Below, in pieces: positions 22,513 to 33,355 of a DNA stretch of 64,000 nucleotides. The number at the start of each line of letters is the position of its first letter. Within the stretch, counting starts at the first letter, position 1. Source of the DNA: Hermodice carunculata (taxonomy: Eukaryota; Annelida; Polychaeta; Eunicida; Amphinomidae); contig OZ026620.1 of assembly GCA_964020975.1 (NCBI GenBank), forward strand, positions 79,802,579 through 79,866,578. Direction: 5' to 3'. The translations under genes were made by a program, and so were the position numbers. Below the pieces are notes generated by a model. It searched no databases. It worked only from the letters and a program-made list of their open reading frames with translations, and had not been told where the DNA came from.

Positions 22513-22690
22513 TGTACAAGTCACACCTGCCATAACATCACCCTGGGTCCTCGGTCAACCTTTTTTGGGTTTGTCCCGATGGCCTAGAGGTCAGCGTGTT
22601 CGACCTTACATTTGGCTAGGCGAGTGTGCCGAAGGTAGTGGGTTCGAATCCCATACAGGTCGACATTAATTTATCGTATTTTTCACTTGC
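22513..22690 (+). mobile_element. tRNA-derived SINE, copy 2
   Basis: Second 178-base copy with an A box (TGGCCTAGAGG at 22580-22590) and a B box (GGTTCGAATCC at 22641-22651). A 109-base spacer (22404-22512) separates the copies. Both lie between linker-coding pieces of LINE ii that would otherwise be adjacent, so the pair probably arrived as a dimer or by insertion of one copy beside the other. Confidence 0.8.
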
Positions 22691-23509
22691 ATAGATCAAT
22701 GAAAAGATCAGACCAGAAAGAAACAATACCGTTTATGTCATCGAAAATATCAAAACCAGTGTTAAAAGGAGCATCTGAACGACTTCTAGAGAAATTAAAA
22801 AAAATTGCTTGTTTATAGTCCCGGATTTTTAGTTGGAAGGGCTTGTCTGCATTATGACGAAGTGATACAGAATTATCAGAAGCACCAATTAGTAGCTGCG
22901 TCCCCGAGTTTTAGAATATAATCAGGGGAATCAGTTATAATAAGATCATGCAGGCACTCTGAAAGTTCATTTGAGTTGGTGGGCTCGTCAATAAGTTGAA
23001 ATAATTTTTTTCTGCATAAAAGGTTGACAAGGCATGGCCAAGGTCACTTTTGAAATGGTTTGTATCCCATGTATGACACCTATCGTTGAAGTTGCCTTTG
23101 ATGATTAGAATGGGATCAAGATCTAAGGCACTAATTTTGGAGTTTTCAAGGCCACTCAGAGAGAGATCTCTATCTACAACTAATTGGCCTGGATGGCAAT
23201 AATAGACACCTCAAAGTAATATTCTGATGGAATTTCTTCCCACAGACATTCATTAGAATCACGATTTTCTCGTTCTAGATCAAGTCTTCTGGTGCAAGGT
23301 ATGTTGTTTCTTACATATATTGCAACCCCTCCCCCAGAGCCAACAGATCTGTCTTTGCGTAAAGGTAATTGGAAACCTTCCATAAATAAAAGTTCACTCG
23401 GATAAGTCTCCTATAACCTTGTTTCTTGTCCTTAGTTCCAATTAATGTGATATATTAGGTTTCATGTGTCTACATCACATACTTTTTTTTGCATTTTTTC
23501 TTTTCAATC

Positions 23510-26395
23510 CTTCATTGATGTGCATCCAAATCCCAGTCTTAAAGACCCCTCTGTGAAAAATTACTTAAAACTTTCCCATTCCAACGTCCATAGTAATAAA
23601 AGTTAGGGCAAATTTGATGACCTTCAATTATTAGCGCAAGCATTACACCTCTTTTAAATGCTGATTATGTGATCGTATTCTGCTCTTTCTCTCACCATCA
23701 CACTTTAAAGACCACCCGCTCAAATGTCATGTTTGGGATTACGATAAAGCCAATATCCCTGAACTTAATTCTACTCTCTTATCAGCACCTTGGAACACAG
23801 CCCACGAAGTCTATGATAATCTTGATGACTTCGTTTCATACTGGTCAGAATTGCCTTTTTCCACTGCCAAGGAATTTATACTCTTTAGAGAAGTCACCAT
23901 CAGACCCTTAAATAAGCCTTGGTACTACCGAGATAAAAAAACCTTAATATTCGTTTCCGCAATGGGCATGGAAGCGTTTTAAGAATACTGCTAACATGCC
24001 ATGTCCCTATACGCCCGAGGTTTCCACGAAGGTTGAAAAGTTTTACTAGTTTTACAAGAGGTCAGGTAACCATGTCCTTACCAAAATTCGAAAATCGATG
24101 CGATCTTACTTTAATAAATTATGTTCTAAACTGGACCATAACGATATAAATCCAAAACAATGGTGGAGATTATCTAAGTCAGTCTTGGGATCTAAAATCC
24201 ACCAGAATATTCCTGCAATAATTGAAAACGACCAAATTATATCTTGCAATGCAAAAAAAGTGACATTTTTAATACATATTTTGCAAGTCAATGCACAACT
24301 TTTTCTGACATTGACTCCATACCAATGCCTGAATTTAGTCACCGTACTGAGCCTAGACTTTCTTTTAACCAAGCTTACTTTCCCTCATCCTGGAAACGTT
24401 CCAATATTTGTCCTGTCTTCAAAAAATTTAACGGACAAATGAAAAGTAACTACAGGCCAATATCCTTACTCTGTAATGTTTCTAAAATCTTTGAACGCAT
24501 AATGTGTAATGCTCTCTATGGTTATTTTACTGTAAACAATCTCCTTACATCTAAAAATTTAGGTTTCAAGGCAGGCGACTCAACAATCAATCAACTTGTC
24601 TACATACTTTACACTATTTACAACACTCCAGAGTTATTGTAAGAGGCCAGAAGGGTATTTCTCGACATCTCTTAGGCGTTCGACAAGGTATGGCACCCTG
24701 GACTCCTCTTTAAACTTAAGCAGCTTGGCATATTCGATCATCCTGTCACCTGGGTCGAAAACTATCTTTCTAATTGCCTCCAAAGAGTTACTATTTATGG
24801 TCAAACTTCTGCCTGGCTTCCTGTCCAGGCTGCGGTGCCTCAGGGCTCCATCCTGGGGCCCCTCCTATTCTTGGTTTATGTAAATGACCTAGTAGACAAT
24901 CTCACGTGTGAAGTGAGATTGTTCGCTGATGATACTAGCATAATCGAAATAACACTGTTCAATCCTCACACCACCTGAACACCAATCTGTCTTAAAGTTT
25001 ATGAAATATATTACTGCGACAGGCTATGGCGAGTGTTAGTTAATGCCACCAAATCACTACCTATTATATTTTCTGTGAAACAAGTGAAACCTTATCATTC
25101 ACCTGTTTCTTGCATGGGTCTCCCATTCCTGAGGTAGACAATTATATACATATCAGTACTACCTTGAGTGGTGACTTGTTTTGGCTTGCCCATATCACAC
25201 GGATTACCCATAAAGCTGGTAAAAGCATTTCCTTACTCCGTAGGTTTAAGTATAAACTATCACACAAACCCTTGGTCAAACTATATTGTTCTATGATCCG
25301 TCCAATCCTTGAGTAAAGTGTATTATTCGACAACTGTGCTGTCTGATCGCTTGGAATTGATTTAGTATAATGCCACTAAAATCTGTACTGGTGCTTTGAA
25401 ACATACATCAAGTTGACTTACTTTGTGAGCTTGGGTGGTCAACTCTTGCACACAGATGTAAATACCTTCAAATTTGTCCTCTTTTACAAAAGGTACCACA
25501 AACTCACTCCATCTTATCTCTCTAATCTAGTACCCCCTCCTCCTGCTGGTCATGCTCTCCGACATTCATTGTCAGTGCGCCTCGTCAGATGAAGAACATC
25601 ACGTCTGTATCACTCTTTTCTCCCAGATGCTATCAAACAGTGGAACAACCCACCATCCAACATTAGAGATTCGCTTTCCCGACATATATTCAAATCAAAA
25701 CTTAAAACTACTCTCTCAGCAACAGACATTTTTCCTGAGTTCTATTTCCATGGTGAGAGATTTGCTAATTTTTTGCCATACACGATTACGCCAAGGGTTC
25801 TCTGGACTAAACTCTGACCTTCACAAAGTTAACATCCTTTCTGATCCATCCGGTGCCTGTTCTTATCCCACTGAAGACTCCAAGCATTTTCTTCTCTCCT
25901 GTCCCTATTACATTGCTCAGAGAAACTGTTATTCCTTTGATTGCTCTTGGGGTTCGCCTGCATTTTATAATCCATATTGGTAGTGACAGGTTAGTTGAAA
26001 TATTTGTCTGTGGCAGTAACGAGCTTTCTAACTGCCGAAATATCCAGATCTGTGATGCACTCCAGAAGCATAATTTTGATACCAGGTTCTTTAAGGACTA
26101 CATACTTCGGTTACTGAAATGACCATTGGTTGGACTATGCAAATTTATTTGTATGACACTTTTGCCTTATTGGGTAAATATTGAACTCAACTTCTTACTG
26201 GTTTAACTTGTATCCTATCCTGAATCAAATCTGGACATTTGTACTGGGTTTTCACTGATATTATACATTGGTAACATTTGTATTGTCATGTGTGTCTTGT
26301 ACATACCTACTGTGTGTCTCCATGTTCTGGAGAACCCATGTATTAGTCATCTCCATGTACTATAGGGCTATCCAGACTAAATAACTATGTTTAAA
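23510..26395 (+). mobile_element. Decayed jockey-type LINE (LINE iii), plus strand
   Basis: The opening (HSNVHS...KFDDLQLLAQ) resembles the start of the endonuclease domain. Most of that domain is then lost, and the linker (NLDDFVSYWSELPFSTAKEF, RPLNKPWYYRDKK) and RT follow: SNYRPISLLCNVSKIFERIM at 24244-24642, VPQGSILGPLLFLVY with FADDTS at about 24830-24940. The C-terminal CPYYIAQRN cluster is at about 25900. The 3' end at 26380-26395 reads CTATGTTTAAACAAAC. It is broken by several stops and frameshifts. It is the same family as LINE ii, with which it lies head to head. Confidence 0.8.
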
Positions 26396-26663
26396 CAAAC
26401 AAAGTTCATCTTTCAACACATTACAGTTTGCAGTGGGTCTTGTTTAGTTTTTGACATATTCTCTGAGATGCTGTGTATAGAGGAATAAACTCAATTATTT
26501 ATCCATGGTATGGCTAAATTTGTGTTATAAGCACATGTCATGTGCATGTGGTGTCTTTGAGTGAAAAATAAATGTATGGTTTTGCTGAAATAGCTATACA
26601 CACATATAATATGGCAAATTTATAACCCAGCAGCCAAACACTCTAACCTCCGACTACTGAACA

Positions 26664-26717
26664 CCTCTCACTACCGAACACTTTCACTCAATCCCCAGGG
26701 TGTTCGGTAGTGAGAGG
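26664..26717. repeat. pogo-like terminal hairpin
   Basis: CCTCTCACTACCGAACAC (26664-26681) and its exact reverse complement (26700-26717) flank an 18-nt loop. The next bases CTTCACTGTA give a CAGTGAAGCCTC-type end with a TA, as in pogo/Tigger-type DNA transposons. No transposase gene is attached. Confidence 0.5.
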
Positions 26718-26868
26718 CTTCACTGTACTACTTTGTTCTATATGTATACCCAGCATTGATCAAACTCCTATCAAATCACTTAACTCCCATCAAATCACTT
26801 ATATGTGTACAACGACGACAACAAAGTAGTCAAAAAGTTCAAAGAGGGCATGAAAAACAGTGCTGAAT

Positions 26869-27059
26869 AATATTTTGATGATATTGTTCGAATATTTATG
26901 CAAGGGGCATGTGTAACAGACGCAGGATTCAAAGATGTGCCATTTCTGAACAGGAAGGCACGACAGGATGCATACAAGCTGGTCACTGATATGATGGAAT
27001 CCAATGAAGAAACTGAAACTTCAGAAAGTGATCAACCTGAAACACCAACTGGATATTGA
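26869..27059 (+). pseudogene. Unclassified coding remnant
   Basis: An open stretch reads YFDDIVRIFMQGACVTDAGF followed by a charged Glu/Thr/Ser-rich tail and a stop at 27057-27059. The same frame can be followed upstream across a stop codon to about 26806 (YNDDNKVVKKFKEGM). The residue pattern looks genuinely coding, but I do not recognise the family. It could be a fragment of a DNA-transposon protein. Confidence 0.3.
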
Positions 27060-27812
27060 CTCCAGTGGGTAGTGCCATATTGTTTTTCTTCCCAGCAGTG
27101 CTCAATGGGCTTGTTCAAACACCCAAAAACTGTGACCAAACAACAAGAATTTGAACACTACATCGCGGAAAAACTACTGAACTGAAATCAAATCCATTGT
27201 CATAGTGGGCGGGTAAGGGTGGTACTTATTCAACACTGGTGTTAGCTAGGAGTTTTCTGGGAGTGCCTGCTGCTAGAGTGCCCTGCCAGTGCGTGTTCTC
27301 AACATGTGGGAACATGATAACAAAAAAAAGTGCAGTTCTCTTAGTGCAGAAATGGCAGGAATGCTAGTTTTTCCGAATCTAAATTAAATATTCAAGAGCC
27401 AGAAGTACAGCTAAATATTACATTATTCCTTTTGAATGGTATTTTGAGCAAATCAGGAAGTTAATGCCACATGCATTTTTATAGTGTTGGACTAGCTACA
27501 AGGGACGCATAAGTACATGATTATATGTTCTGTGTGTTTGTTACTTTTTTTCTCTCAGGAATAGGCCACATGTCGAATGGTACCATTCTTATACTGTACC
27601 TGAATAAAAGCAAGTTAAAATACGCTTCTGTGTTTCACTTCAGTGAGGTTTTTTGACGCAGGTTCCTGGATCCCGGGTATTAAACATAATTTATTTGCGG
27701 GTCATAGGACCTGCCTTTTTCCCCTAAGTCAATGCACTAGAAAACAAATTTCTTTTAAACTATGGTAGCGAATCCATAGACTGTAACGGTATGGAGGAAA
27801 AAAATTCGCATT
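27060..27812. other. Intron sequence, nothing recognised
   Basis: AT-rich, without recognisable coding segments, arrays or element ends. Confidence 0.45.
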
Positions 27813-27885
27813 ACCATCCTCCTTTAACTAGGACGGCGCGTTCTTATGGCTGTATGTTCACAGGGTATAAACTATTCAAAGTACG
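27813..27885 (-). pseudogene. Decayed second copy of Dispatched-like exon 7 and its acceptor
   Basis: The minus strand reads GTTTATACCCTGTGAACATACAG-like intron end followed by AAGAACGCGCC(G)TCCTAGTTA, closely matching 18160-18080 (intron end, acceptor and first half of exon 7). The shared part covers about 75 bases, including the intron tail. The copy has an in-frame stop and ends early, so it cannot replace exon 7. It lies between exons 6 and 7 in the same orientation, suggesting an old exon duplication. Confidence 0.5.
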
Positions 27886-27989
27886 AACAAGGCTCTTTTC
27901 CCATTGAAATTTTGTAACTATAAACATGATAAACGTAACCAAAACTGGTTATTAAGTGCACAAACAGTCACTGTGAAACATTCATAACA

Positions 27990-28990
27990 TTTGTTTTACA
28001 GGTATTGTAAAACTACTACACAAGGAAGGTAGCAAAGGCTCTTTGGGGAATATAAAAGTATTACTCTAAAATCGCACGTGAACAAGGTGATTGAATCCTT
28101 TGTTGAGCACCAAATGATGAAGTTTTTTGAAACTGACGGTGTTTCGGCAGCTACACGGTGCATATCGCAAGAGTTGAAAGTTACAAGACCAATTGTTTCT
28201 ACTGAAGGCGCTATGTAGTTTAAGAAAAGATAAAAACGAAAAAAAAATAACTTGCTCCGCTCGACATTTGGAAGGTGTTTGATACTTACAAGAGAAGGCA
28301 TGTCGCCTTGTTTACAGTTTGTATAAAAAAAATGAAATATGTATAATGTTTGGTCAATGAATGGTTTGAGGTTATGAATGGTGTGAAACGAGGGTGCATT
28401 ATGTCCCCAATCCTTTTCCAATAGCAACCACTGGCTTACATAGGATGTTTGAAAAAATTGTAGGCATAGTAAGCTAAAATGAACATATATCAGCTCTTTT
28501 CTGTGGAGATGACATTGCACATTTAGCTGATAAGGAAAACCAGTTACAGAAAATGCCCAGTGTTGGACAATATTTTATTGAAAAGTGGCAAATGAAATGT
28601 AATGGACGCTTTTGTTTGTCTCCTGGTATTTTATCTGTAAGTTATTTCAATAATTCTTCCCCTGATGGCATCATCAACCTAGAGCATGTTGAAGAGACCC
28701 GCTTTTGGACAGCAATATTTATTACTATGAAATATTTCGAAAGCTCACACTTAAAATTAAAAGCCAGAACTGGTTGTCGTAGAATTCAAGAAGACCTTTT
28801 AAGGTAGTGACAGACTATTAATAACTGTCCACACTGCCATGCTGGGCAAGAACATTTGGGTCATTTTTTGTGTGTTTTCGTTAAAGCCTATATCATTCGA
28901 CTAGATATTTGCATGTAGTTAAAAACTCAATTGACAAGTTGAAACAAGACGTACATAAAGGAAGAGTTTGCGGCGTCTTCTCTGATTTCC
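27990..28990 (+). mobile_element. Decayed non-LTR reverse transcriptase remnant
   Basis: Scattered plus-strand pieces resemble a LINE: LLHKEGSKGSLGN near 28015, MNGVKRGCIMSPILF (the RT motif G-V-x-x-GC-x-x-SP) near 28375-28420, DDIAHLADKENQLQKM near 28505-28555, then an open stretch to 28807 and a CPHCHAGQEHLGHFL-like cluster near 28830-28870. Frames shift between pieces. It seems a different LINE lineage from ii and iii. The 174-residue minus-strand frame over it is antisense noise. Confidence 0.5.
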
Positions 28991-29054
28991 AAATTATGTG
29001 TCTTACTTGGTGATTTGGCCTTCGAACACGTGGACAAAGTAAGCCCTTACAAAA

Positions 29055-29590
29055 ATCAAAATTGTGGGATCATGCTGGATTTTGCTGGTATTTGCTGGAC
29101 ATGCTGAGAAGTGCTGAAACCACGTTGCATTTTGCTGGAAAAAGGACTTATTTTTTTTCTCGATTTTCTGGTTTTTGCTGCCAATGCTGGATACTGGTGG
29201 AAACATGCTGGGTTTTGGTAGAAAAAAAAACTTAGTTTTTTCAGGGTATTCTTATTGTTGCTGGGAATGCTGGGTATTGCTGGAAGTAGGCTAGATTTTC
29301 CTCGAAAGAGAACTTAGTCAGGGTGTTCCAGTTTTTGCTTCGGATGCTGGATATCGCTGTGAGCATGCTTGATTTCACTGGGAAAAGAACTTGTAAAATT
29401 TTAGAATGTTAGATTTTTGTTAAAGATGCTGGATTTTGCTGGAGTAGGCCTCAGGGTACAGAACTTAGATAATTTTGAATCTTGAGTCTTTGACAGCCCA
29501 GCAGAATCCGGCACAGTGTTAATTTTGTTACTGCCTAGTTTTTGATGGGCATGCTGGATTTTGGTTGTTTAGAGTTTGCTGAAATTTACT
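29055..29590 (+). repeat. Degenerate GCTGGATTTTGCTGG repeat
   Basis: The words ATGCTGGAT, TTTTGCTGG and AATGCTGG recur every 15-60 bases, often with GAAAAAGAACTTA spacers, over about 530 bases. The same words build the foldback at 30622-30893, so the two are related. Confidence 0.6.
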
Positions 29591-29689
29591 GGCATAATTT
29601 ATAGTCCAGCAAATTCTTAAGTGTTACCAATGTGGATTTGCTAGATTTTTCACATTTCTGTGCCAAGCATATGATTACGTTTTTTTTTT

Positions 29690-29720
<31 letters not shown>

Positions 29721-30499
29721 TGGCTGGACCTGCTCGATTACAATTAAAATAGATCTCGATCTTGGTAAGATATTCAATGGTCAAGATTTCTGTGGAAGGA
29801 TGGCAGCATGGGCGATAAAGGAGGAACAAGTGCGTCTACCCTCGCTCAAGCTCCAATTATAATCTCGATGTTTCAGCATTATTAATTAGCCCCAAAAGTT
29901 TTATTTAGTATGCAATGTTATGTATATATCTTATAACTGGATCTTTAATTACCTGTGCCAGATTTTTGGAAAATTCATTAGACTCATACCTATCAAAATA
30001 TTGAATGAAGATACAAAATATTCGATCATCGGTTAGCCTCGTTCTCAAAGGTTTGCAAGGCGGGAAATTTCGTTTTACTGAATTTGCGGATTGTGAAGAC
30101 TGCGTTCTGTTGTGCTGTGTTGAACGACTGCAGAATTCAACAAAGCATGGGGCAAGGCAACAAATTTAAATATCTAGTAGTCTTTCCCTTGTGGTTGGAT
30201 CAAACATTGGCAGTGGTTAAACCCACACAAACATCACCAGCCTTCAATGGGAGCAAAATATTGGGGAAGAGGTGGATGTGCAAACACTGCAATGGCCCGG
30301 GATAATTTACAAGGCTATCATAATGGAAATGGCTTGTGAGTACACTATAATTAACTCATGAACTTTCATGTCTTAACGTTACTGGGTTAATACACAGTAT
30401 GAATATCTTTATTGACATGAACCAATGGAACTCAGTATGGTAAAGCTAGAGTCACGATGGATGTGATGTACAATGTAAAACGTAAAAGATGAAATCATG
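29591..30499. other. Intron sequence with T-runs, no gene
   Basis: Two T-rich runs at about 29681-29722. The remainder has short open frames with no domain I recognise. Confidence 0.45.
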
Positions 30500-30516
30500 C
30501 CTTTCATGGGGTCACA

Positions 30517-30600
30517 CTAAACACCAAACCCGCCCTGAACCCACCAAAACTCACCAAACCCCACCTGAACCAATCAAAACTCACCAAAACCCACCTTTTC
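30517..30600 (+). repeat. CCAAAAC/CCACC short tandem repeat
   Basis: About 85 bases made of ACCAAAC, CCCACC and TGAACC words (roughly 12-24 base units) immediately before the foldback. Degenerate; no coding role. Confidence 0.6.
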
Positions 30601-30621
30601 GCTGGATTTTGTCGGGATTTG

Positions 30622-30893
30622 ATGCTGGATATTGCTGGTGGAAAATGCTGGAGAAAACATCCGTCATAATCCAGCATTTTTTGCCAAGCATCCAGCAATA
30701 TCCAGCATTTTCCCAGCCAGTTCCAACAAAATTTCGCTAAATTCTGTCGGGATTTGGTTAAATCCCGACAGAATCCAGCGAAATTTTGTTGGAACTGGCT
30801 GGGAAAATGCTGGATATTGCTGGATGCTTGGCAGAAAATGCTGGATTATGACGGATGTTGTCTCCAGCATTTTCCACCAGCAATATCCAGCAT
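30622..30893. repeat. Near-perfect foldback: 134-bp arms, 4-nt spacer
   Basis: Positions 30622-30755 and 30760-30893 are inverted copies with about four mismatches in 134 bases, separated only by GGTT. The arms carry CTGGATATTGCTGG, GAAAATGCTGG and TCTGTCGGGATTT. Transcribed as part of the intron, this would form a long hairpin RNA. As DNA it could extrude a cruciform. There is no coding capacity. Confidence 0.9.
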
Positions 30894-30959
30894 AATCCCA
30901 GCATTTCGGTTTTGACAGTGTAAGTAAAAATGTGCAGAACGCCTGGAAGGTGAGAAAAG

Positions 30960-31240
30960 CATCAGCCATCCTTTGTTATCCCCTACCTAGTTGACCAATG
31001 TCATCTAGGTCTGGGATGACAAAGGATGGTTGTTAGTATGTCTAATGTATTAGACTTAGCACAAGACCATATGGAATGGTTGTTGCTCTGGCTCCTGTCC
31101 CCTTGCCAGAACAGGAGGGATGGTTTTGGGCAGGACTGATACCCACTAGGTATGGGACCAGGAGGGATGGTTGTTGGTAAGTCCAATGTAGACTTGGTAT
31201 AATACCACAAGGGATACTTTTAGTAGTGATATGACTCTCC
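30960..31240. repeat. Diverged repeat with GGATGGTTGTT words
   Basis: GGATGGTTGTTAGTATGTCTAATG (31023-) and GGATGGTTGTTGGTAAGTCCAATG (about 31161-) start two diverged units about 140 bases apart. Each is followed by AGACTT and AGACC/TACCACAAG words. Confidence 0.4.
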
Positions 31241-31613
31241 TCCACTTTGTATCAGACCATCAGAGACAATCAATTGTAGATGGGACTAGGCTCGACGGGG
31301 TATGAGAGTACAATAAAGAGCAACAAAATTAGATTACTCTCGACTAGCCAAACAGTACGCTGATAAAGCGGTGTTAATTTTGACTTGAAATGAGTCAATG
31401 GATGCACAACATAATTTCTCGTCTTCCCCTAATAAAAGCCAATATAACTGCACCTGGGCTTTCTGATTGAAGATAATATAGAAGACTTAAACGTGATGGT
31501 TTGCTCAGGTGTTCAGCCAGGATGTTTACTTTGAAAATCACATGGAAATTAACGGCGTATAGAATATGATTGTAAACGTGAAAGGTGCCCAATAAAAAGT
31601 AAACGATCTTTAC

Positions 31614-31741
31614 CATAATGCTGACATAGTCTTCCCATTTCTGCAGAATTGGTAAGTCAGTCACGTGACTGATGGTGCGGGCGTTCATTGTTGTGTTGAT
31701 CTTAATAGCCACATACCGTAGTTTGGTTCCATAGATTACAT
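31614..31741 (-). CDS. Dispatched-like transporter, exon 6
   Basis: 128 bases between acceptor TTTATTATAG and donor ATG/GTAAAG. It starts in the codon split with exon 5 (A plus AT gives Asn) and then reads VIYGTKLRYVAIKINTT to KWEDYVSIM, ending in phase 0. The segment belongs to the second extracellular region of RND-type Hedgehog-pathway transporters, before the NAPPQL segment of exon 7. The nearest neighbours are exon 5, 1.6 kb upstream, and exon 7, 13.5 kb downstream. The longer open frame past the donor is intron. Confidence 0.65.
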
Positions 31742-32039
31742 CTATAATAAAGCAATAAAGAACATGTATCCGAATTTGCTATCAAAAACTCCATGTAGAA
31801 AAGTACAGCGCTGAATACTTTGAAGATTATATTCTTGGAGGTCTAGTCTTTTATGAATACTTTAAGAGTAATATTCATGGGGGTCCAGTACCTTATGAGT
31901 ACTTTCAGGATATTTATAGAAGTCTAGTCTCATGTAAATGCAAGCTTAGCAGCTTTATAAATAGCAAATTGAGTTTCTTCATCTGATTTACTGGATCGAT
32001 AAATATTGTTCCACAAGCATTGAATTTATAACCATGCCT

Positions 32040-33110
32040 AACACAACCTATTAATCAGCTGGCTTTCCAGCAACACAGACATTTGATCAACCATCAAACA
32101 AAAAACCAAATCAGCCAACCTAAAAATATGCATGCAATCAGCAAACTTACAGTATTCATTCAGCTAGCCACATGATACCTTAGCGAAACAGCACCACACC
32201 TGACACCCAATCATCCAGTGGGCACCTTATAACTTACCAAGCCAGGTTCGCTATAACCAGCAATTCAATTAGACACTCAGCAACCTAACATGAAGTTGAA
32301 TTTTCTACCAGCTTCCATCCATTCAGGCACCTTACAACCAATCATGCGGTCACGTTCCCCACAACAATTCATTCCATCAGGCAACCTACAACTACTCAGT
32401 CAGGCACATTACAGTCTAACATTCAGTCAGGCACCCTGCAACTTCTCATCAAGTGAGGGTTCCTACAACCTGTCACCAAAGCATCCTACAACCTATTATG
32501 CAGTCAACATAATAGTCTACCATCTATCGTCAAGTAAAGTACCCTAGAACCTGTCATCTGCTGGTGCATCAGACAACTTATCATTCAATCAGGTATCATG
32601 CAATGTACTACATGTTCATTTGATGATGTTGACGACTCCTATTGGACTTTTACTCTGTTGATCAAGGAGGCCGTGGATGAGCATGGTCCTATGAAAACCA
32701 AAAGAGTCAGAGCCCAGTACGCGTCTTTTGTAAATGCTGAGATACGGGAAAACATTTCCAAAATTTATTCATCCAGTCGGGTATCATACAATGTATGATC
32801 CAGTCAGGTATCATATAACGTATCATCTAACCAGGTCTCATACAATGTTCATTTATTCAGGTATCCTACTCCCTATTATACTGGTAGGTACCTCACAGCT
32901 AAGCAACATCGTTAGCCACAAAGCTCTCTATCCATTCAGGCAGTCCAGCAATCGAAAGAAACACCCATGCATACAGCACTCAAGCAGACCATCTGGTCGC
33001 CTATAGTTGTGTCCAGTGTTCAATCTGCATATCATATGGAGATTTCCAGTGGATCATACGTTTCTGCAATCGTGCAGCGTGCAATCTTACAGAAATGCAT
33101 CACCATTCAT
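32040..33110 (+). repeat. Degenerate 25-30 bp minisatellite
   Basis: Words such as CATTCAGTCAGGCACCTTAC, CAACCTATCAT and ATCCAGTCAGGTATCATACA recur at roughly 25-30 base spacing over about 1 kb, with much decay. The array is interrupted at about 32598-32770 by a coding LINE fragment. It lies in the intron between exons 5 and 6. Confidence 0.6.
32598..32770 (+). mobile_element. LINE fragment (endonuclease-RT linker)
   Basis: The frame reads FDDVDDSYWTFTLLIKEAVD then EHGPMKTKRVRAQYASFVNA. This matches the linker pattern D-x-x-W...DEHAP-x-K-x-x-VR-x-x-x-x-P(F/W)-x of jockey-type elements. Only this short piece is present. Confidence 0.55.
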
Positions 33111-33355
33111 CAGGACGTGTAGAATATTTGCAGCAACGTGTCAAAGGGCACATTTTGTCTCTAACAGACTTACTGCGTCCTGTATAACGTCACAGAATAT
33201 ACATTGATTTAGCACTTGTAAACTTTGTCATTTGCAGACATTCTAGATCTACAATAATGTTCCAATTACAATGTATAAACTAAGTAATGGTTACCAGACT
33301 GAGTGACCCTAACATGCCATTCTCCCATAATGCGACGTTAACGTAGCTTACTAAC

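Larger units (their letters stand above)
19680..23400 (-). mobile_element. Decayed jockey-type LINE (LINE ii), minus strand
   Basis: Read right to left it shows the order of an APE-type non-LTR element. Endonuclease pieces are at 23383-23180 (GFQLPLRKDRSVGSGGGVAIY, ECLWEEI) and around 23100 (GNFNDRCHTW). The linker is at 22720-22004 (INGIVSFWSDLF ... KPWVTFEIKKVMRQRNQPWY). RT-region pieces are at 21874-21689 and 21545-21300 (SEVYERLIYNVLYEYLMHHE, DFDPVSHEG). The post-RT part is at 20695-20396 and the C-terminal Cys/His end at 20143-19934 (CPRYVTQRND). Many stops and frameshifts break it. The 3' end near 19680 reads ATATGTTTAAAG on the minus strand, like LINEs i and iii. It is nearly full length but dead, and is interrupted by two SINE copies. 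Confidence 0.8.

Noticed and set aside
22290-22670. Two tRNA genes
   Set aside because: The B boxes are perfect but the acceptor and anticodon arms do not pair well, and both sit in matching 178-base repeats with non-tRNA flanks; called SINEs.
27996-28520. 174-residue minus-strand open frame as a gene
   Set aside because: It is antisense to plus-strand LINE RT pieces, has no domain and has low-complexity Phe/Leu composition.
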